Of a stretch of DNA of 64,000 bases, positions 60,826 to 64,000 are shown piece by piece. How positions within the stretch are numbered: position 1 is the stretch's first letter; every line of letters begins with the position of its first letter. The stretch is from assembly GCF_002999235.1 (NCBI RefSeq), contig NZ_CP027236.1:558001-622000 (forward strand). The letters run 5' to 3'. The notes below the pieces were generated by a model that did no database searches, was not told the origin of the DNA, and was given only the letters and a program-made list of their open reading frames with translations. A program made the position numbers and the translations under genes. Source of the DNA: Actinomyces sp. oral taxon 897 (GTDB lineage Bacteria > Actinomycetota > Actinomycetes > Actinomycetales > Actinomycetaceae).

Positions 60826-61740
60826 TCAGCCCTTGACGGCGCCGGCGGTGGCGCCGCCGACGATGTACTTCTGGAGGAACTGGAAGAGGGCGATGACCGG
60901 GATCATGGTGAGCACGGCGCCCGCTGCGAACAGGCCCAGGTTGTTGGACCGGTCGCCGGACAGCAGGCCGTACAGGCCCACGGCCAGCGTCTTCTTGGAG
61001 TTGTCGGTCAGGAAGATCGAGCCCAGGAGGAAGTCGCTGATAATTCCGACGAAGGACAGCAGGAAGGTCGTGGCCAGGATCGGCTTGAGCGTGGGCAGCA
61101 GGATGATGCGGAAGACCTGCCAGTGGGTGCACCCGTCGATAATGGCGGCCTCGTCGAGCTCCCTGGGGATCGTGTCGAACGTGCCCTTGATGAGCCAGAC
61201 CTGGCCCAGGGCCCCGCCCATGAGGGCCAGGCAGTACCCGGTGAGGGTGTTCAGGCCCAGGACCGGGACGATGTCGCCGATCTGGGAGATCATGTTGTAC
61301 AGGGCGATCATGGACAGGATGGCCGGGAACATCATGATGAGCAGCAGCGCCAGCAGCCCGCCGCGGCGCCCCTTGAAGCGGAAGCGGCTGAAGGCGTAGG
61401 CGGCCAGGACGGACAGGAAGATCTGCGAGGCCGCCACGATGGAGCACACGATGATGGTGTTGAGGTACCACCGCAGGAACGGCCCGCGGGCGCCGGACAG
61501 GAGGGTCTGGTAGTTGACGAGGCTGATCCGGGTGGGGATGAGCCTCGTCGAGGCCACGGTCCCCAGGGGGTTGAACGAGGCCGAGATGACGTAGAGCACG
61601 GGGAAGGCCGCGAAGAGGATGGCGAGGACGCCGATGACGTGGCGCCAGCCGATCTCGCGGAACCAGCGCCCGAAGGGCATCCGGTTCATCTCGATCTCGG
61701 GGGCGCCGTCGGGGCCGGTGATGGATTCGGTCTTAGCCAT
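60826..61740 (-). CDS. malG: Maltose/maltodextrin ABC transporter permease MalG
   Basis: 304 residues, six transmembrane segments. The cytoplasmic EAA loop that docks the ATPase is ELDEAAIIDGCTHWQVFRIILLPTLKPI, and the family-type DNSKKTLAVGLYGLLSGDRSNNLGLFAAGA periplasmic loop and C-terminal FQFLQKYIVGGATAGAVKG are present. GGAAGGAAG precedes the ATG at 61740. It partners MalF; the energising ATPase is not encoded here. Confidence 0.93.
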   Translation of the reverse strand: MAKTESITGPDGAPEIEMNRMPFGRWFREIGWRHVIGVLAILFAAFPVLYVISASFNPLGTVASTRLIPTRISLVNYQTLLSGARGPFLRWYLNTIIVCSIVAASQIFLSVLAAYAFSRFRFKGRRGGLLALLLIMMFPAILSMIALYNMISQIGDIVPVLGLNTLTGYCLALMGGALGQVWLIKGTFDTIPRELDEAAIIDGCTHWQVFRIILLPTLKPILATTFLLSFVGIISDFLLGSIFLTDNSKKTLAVGLYGLLSGDRSNNLGLFAAGAVLTMIPVIALFQFLQKYIVGGATAGAVKG

Positions 61741-61761
61741 GGTGATGCTTCCTTCCCGCGC

Positions 61762-63339
61762 TCAGTTGATGTCTTCGAGCGCCCTGGTGGCGCGGAACTG
61801 GATGGCGGCGAGAACGCCGGTGATGATGAACAGGATCACGGAGACCGCGGAGGCGAAGCCGTAGTCCGCGCCCGAGCCGCCGAAGGCGATGCGGTAGATC
61901 ATCGAGATGAGGATGTCCGTGCCGCCGCGGGTGTACTCCCCCTCGGCGAAGGGTCCGCCCTGGGTGAGCAGCTGGATGGCGTTGAAGTTGTTGAAGTTGA
62001 AGGCGAAGGAGCTCACCAGCAGCGGGGCGACCGCGACCAGCAGCAGCGGGGTGATGATCTTCGTCGTGGCCTGGAAGCCGGTGGCGCCGTCGACCTTGGC
62101 GGCCTCCTTGACGTCGGAGGAGATCGACTGGAGGGTCCCGGTGCACACGATGAACATGTAGGGGAAGCCCATCCAGGTGTTGGTCAGCAGAATGGCGACC
62201 TTGGCCATGGTCGGGTCGCTGAGCCAGGGGATGCCCACGTGCAGCATCTGGTTGATCAGGCCGAAGTCCTTGTTGTAGAAGTTCGACCAGATGAGCAGGG
62301 AGATGAATCCGGGGACGGCGTAGGGCAGCAGGAGGAAGGACCGGTAGAGCTTCCTGCCCTTGATCCGGTCGTCATTGAGGACCAGCGCCAGGAAGAAGCC
62401 GAGGATGAAGGTCAGCAGGACCGAGCCGAAGGCGAAGGTCAGCGTCCACAGGAAGGCCTGGAAGAACTGGCCGGCGATCTTGCCGTCGGACAGCAGGCGC
62501 GAGTAGTTCGCCAGTCCGACGTTCTGCTGCCAGGACTGGGGCAGCCTGTTCCCGTTCGCGTTGACGAAGTACTCGGAGATGCCGACCTTCTGCACCGTGT
62601 AGACGTCTCCGGTCTCGGTGTTGGTGATGGAGTCCGCCGCCTCGTCGTAGACCATGGTCTTGGTGCCCTCGAAGGCGGACTTCACCCCCTGGACCTTGAC
62701 GGTGGTGGTCTCCGAGACCGGCACCGTGAGGCTGGTGATCGCGTCGTAGGCGCTGTTGACGTCCGTGTGGGACAGGATGGTGTAGCCGTCGGCCCCGGTG
62801 ACGAAGCCGTTCTCGACGGTGACCGTGGAGGGGTCGACCTTCTGGACGGTTTCGCCGTCCGAGCCGCGCAGGACCTCATTGGTTCCCGTGTCGACGAGGA
62901 ACAGGGTGAAGGGGCCGCCCGTGGCGGAGCCCGTGGTGGCGACCGTGAGGTTGTAGATGGGCGAATCCGGTGCCTGGACGACCGAGTTGTTGGTGATGGT
63001 CGTGATGGCCTCCTCCTTGGTGTTGCGGAAGCCGTCGCCGAAGTTGGTGAAGGAGGTCTGCACCGTCATGACGATGGGGACGATGAGGAAGACCGCGAGG
63101 AAGAAGGATCCGGGGAACAGGTACTTGCCGGGGATGAAGCGCTTGGTGGAGTACAGGGCGAAGATCGCCGCGGCCGCCAGCAGCACGATCACGAGCCACG
63201 CCCACATCTGGAACTTGATGAGCAGCGGCACGAGGTAGATGGCGGCGGCCAGGGTGAGGGCGAGGACCGCGACGCGGCCGAGGATGGCGGGCACGCTGGT
63301 CGACTTCTCCCGGGGCGCGACGGGGGAGGATGTCGTCAT
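61762..63339 (-). CDS. malF: Maltose/maltodextrin ABC transporter permease MalF
   Basis: 525 residues, close to the length of enterobacterial MalF. Two N-terminal hydrophobic segments and an anchor (PGSFFLAVFLIVPIVMTVQTSFTNFGDGF) are followed by a large extracytoplasmic loop (about residues 85-260), like the MalF P2 domain that contacts the binding protein. Then come five helices with the EAA loop DVKEAAKVDGATGFQATTKIITPLL. The ATG at 63339 has AAAGGCTC upstream. malG follows 21 bases after the stop. Confidence 0.93.
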   Translation of the reverse strand: MTTSSPVAPREKSTSVPAILGRVAVLALTLAAAIYLVPLLIKFQMWAWLVIVLLAAAAIFALYSTKRFIPGKYLFPGSFFLAVFLIVPIVMTVQTSFTNFGDGFRNTKEEAITTITNNSVVQAPDSPIYNLTVATTGSATGGPFTLFLVDTGTNEVLRGSDGETVQKVDPSTVTVENGFVTGADGYTILSHTDVNSAYDAITSLTVPVSETTTVKVQGVKSAFEGTKTMVYDEAADSITNTETGDVYTVQKVGISEYFVNANGNRLPQSWQQNVGLANYSRLLSDGKIAGQFFQAFLWTLTFAFGSVLLTFILGFFLALVLNDDRIKGRKLYRSFLLLPYAVPGFISLLIWSNFYNKDFGLINQMLHVGIPWLSDPTMAKVAILLTNTWMGFPYMFIVCTGTLQSISSDVKEAAKVDGATGFQATTKIITPLLLVAVAPLLVSSFAFNFNNFNAIQLLTQGGPFAEGEYTRGGTDILISMIYRIAFGGSGADYGFASAVSVILFIITGVLAAIQFRATRALEDIN

Positions 63340-63428
63340 TGTCGATGAGCCTTTCTAGCACGGGTGGTGCTTGAGGTGGGGGAGGAGCGGGGGTGGGGCG
63401 GAGTATTCCGGGCTCCGGTGACGGGGGT

Positions 63429-64000
63429 TCAGCCGATATTGCGCTTGATCTCCTCGCCGGCGCTCCTCATGGTCTGCTCCGGGTCGGCCCCCTTGACGAT
63501 ATTGGCCTGGGCCAGGCCCAGCGGCTGCCACACCGCGCTCATGGCGGGGATGGCGGGCATGGGGTCGGCTCCGGCGGCGAATTCGGCGATGGTCGCCATG
63601 TCGGGGCTGGAGGACTTGAGCTTGTCGGCCAGGTCCTTCTGGGCCGGCGGGAGCTCGTTGAGGGGGAACATGGCCTCGGCGAAGGAGGAGTCCTTGGCGA
63701 CGTCGGCCACGAGGGTCTCGGCGAAGGCCCTGTTCTTGCCCTTCGAGGCGACGTAGAAGCAGTTGACCCCGGCGAAGGGCGTGGCCGTGGAGCCCTCGAT
63801 GTCCCCGAAGCCCGGGATCTTGGCGATGGTGTAGTTGATCCCGGCCTTCTTGATGTCGGCGATCGCCCAGGGGCCGGAGATCAGGTAGGGGGCCTTGCCC
63901 TCGGTGAACAGGGAGATCGCGTTGTCGATGGTGATCGAGTTCCTGAGCACGCCCTCGGCGCCGAGGGCGCCGATCTTCTTGGCGGCCGCGATCGAGCCCT
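63429..64000 (-). CDS. malE: Maltose/maltodextrin-binding protein, C-terminal part (truncated by window edge)
   Basis: 190 C-terminal residues of a family 1 extracellular solute-binding protein; the frame is open to base 64000, so the start lies outside. LFTEGKAPYLISGPWAIADIKKAGINYTIAKIPGF is the conserved MalE-type core, followed by GVNCFYVASKGKN and the C-terminal lobe helices (ALPAIPAMSAVWQPL-like: PMPAIPAMSAVWQPLG). It would deliver maltodextrin to MalFG at the membrane; a lipoprotein signal would be expected at the unseen N-terminus. Confidence 0.9.
   Translation of the reverse strand, partial: GSIAAAKKIGALGAEGVLRNSITIDNAISLFTEGKAPYLISGPWAIADIKKAGINYTIAKIPGFGDIEGSTATPFAGVNCFYVASKGKNRAFAETLVADVAKDSSFAEAMFPLNELPPAQKDLADKLKSSSPDMATIAEFAAGADPMPAIPAMSAVWQPLGLAQANIVKGADPEQTMRSAGEEIKRNIG

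Noticed and set aside
59200..63348. Very long plus-strand open frame (over 1,300 codons) antisense to the GH13 gene, malG and malF
   Set aside because: Composition is Gly/Val/Gln/Asp/His-rich, as expected for the mirror of GC-rich codons. The minus-strand genes have full family motifs, so this frame is a shadow. The same applies to long antisense frames at 45784-48144, 54437-56797 (upstream of the real DUF3043 start) and 3596-4882.

Overview
The window is a high-GC, gene-dense actinobacterial chromosome segment. The 16S rRNA gene, the steA-steB pair, an actinobacterial SUF cluster (sufR-B-D-C-S-U-sufT) and the argCJBD-argR-argG order point to the order Actinomycetales, most likely Actinomyces or a close relative in Actinomycetaceae. 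That is inference from gene content and 16S features, not from a database search. No tRNA gene, CRISPR array, integrase or transposase was recognised.

Layout. 1-2057: 3' end of pheT and a flavodoxin-like gene. 2491-9076: arginine biosynthesis (argC, argJ, argB, argD, argR, argG), with matching promoters carrying ArgR-type boxes in front of argC and argR; argF is absent. 9077-15834: about 6.8 kb separating argG from argH. It holds a minus-strand LRV-domain membrane protein, an O-antigen-ligase-like protein, a formate/nitrite transporter, and an unusual density of intergenic repeats, including 1.39 kb without a gene. 15835-21067: argH, two predicted alkylation-repair glycosylases around a methyltransferase, and tyrS with a repeated leader. 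21104-27121: an rrn operon (two promoters, 16S-23S-5S, no spacer tRNA). 27165-42093: a long co-directional run with many 4-base stop/start overlaps (helical-repeat protein, HAD phosphatase, small protein, tlyA, nadK, recN, steA, steB, MraY-like protein, murJ, glycosyltransferase, pyrG, Nudix), covering cell-envelope, division and nucleotide functions. 42425-49192: SUF Fe-S assembly operon under SufR. 49467-51931: minus-strand accessory genes (DUF488, a frameshifted membrane protein, a flavodoxin-like protein, a MerR regulator). 52227-57677: pyrD, aldo/keto reductase, DUF3043 protein, M20 peptidase, glycerate kinase. 57713-64000 (minus): maltose/maltodextrin locus malE(partial)-malF-malG-GH13-LacI regulator, with no ATPase gene.

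The least explained content is a set of short motifs repeated at fixed 22, 20 or 19 bp spacing (about two helical turns), often arranged head-to-head, that lie only between genes and concentrate around the arg genes and the argG-argH insertion. A second theme is apparent leaderless translation: many starts lie 6-7 nt after a TAnnnT-type -10 hexamer.
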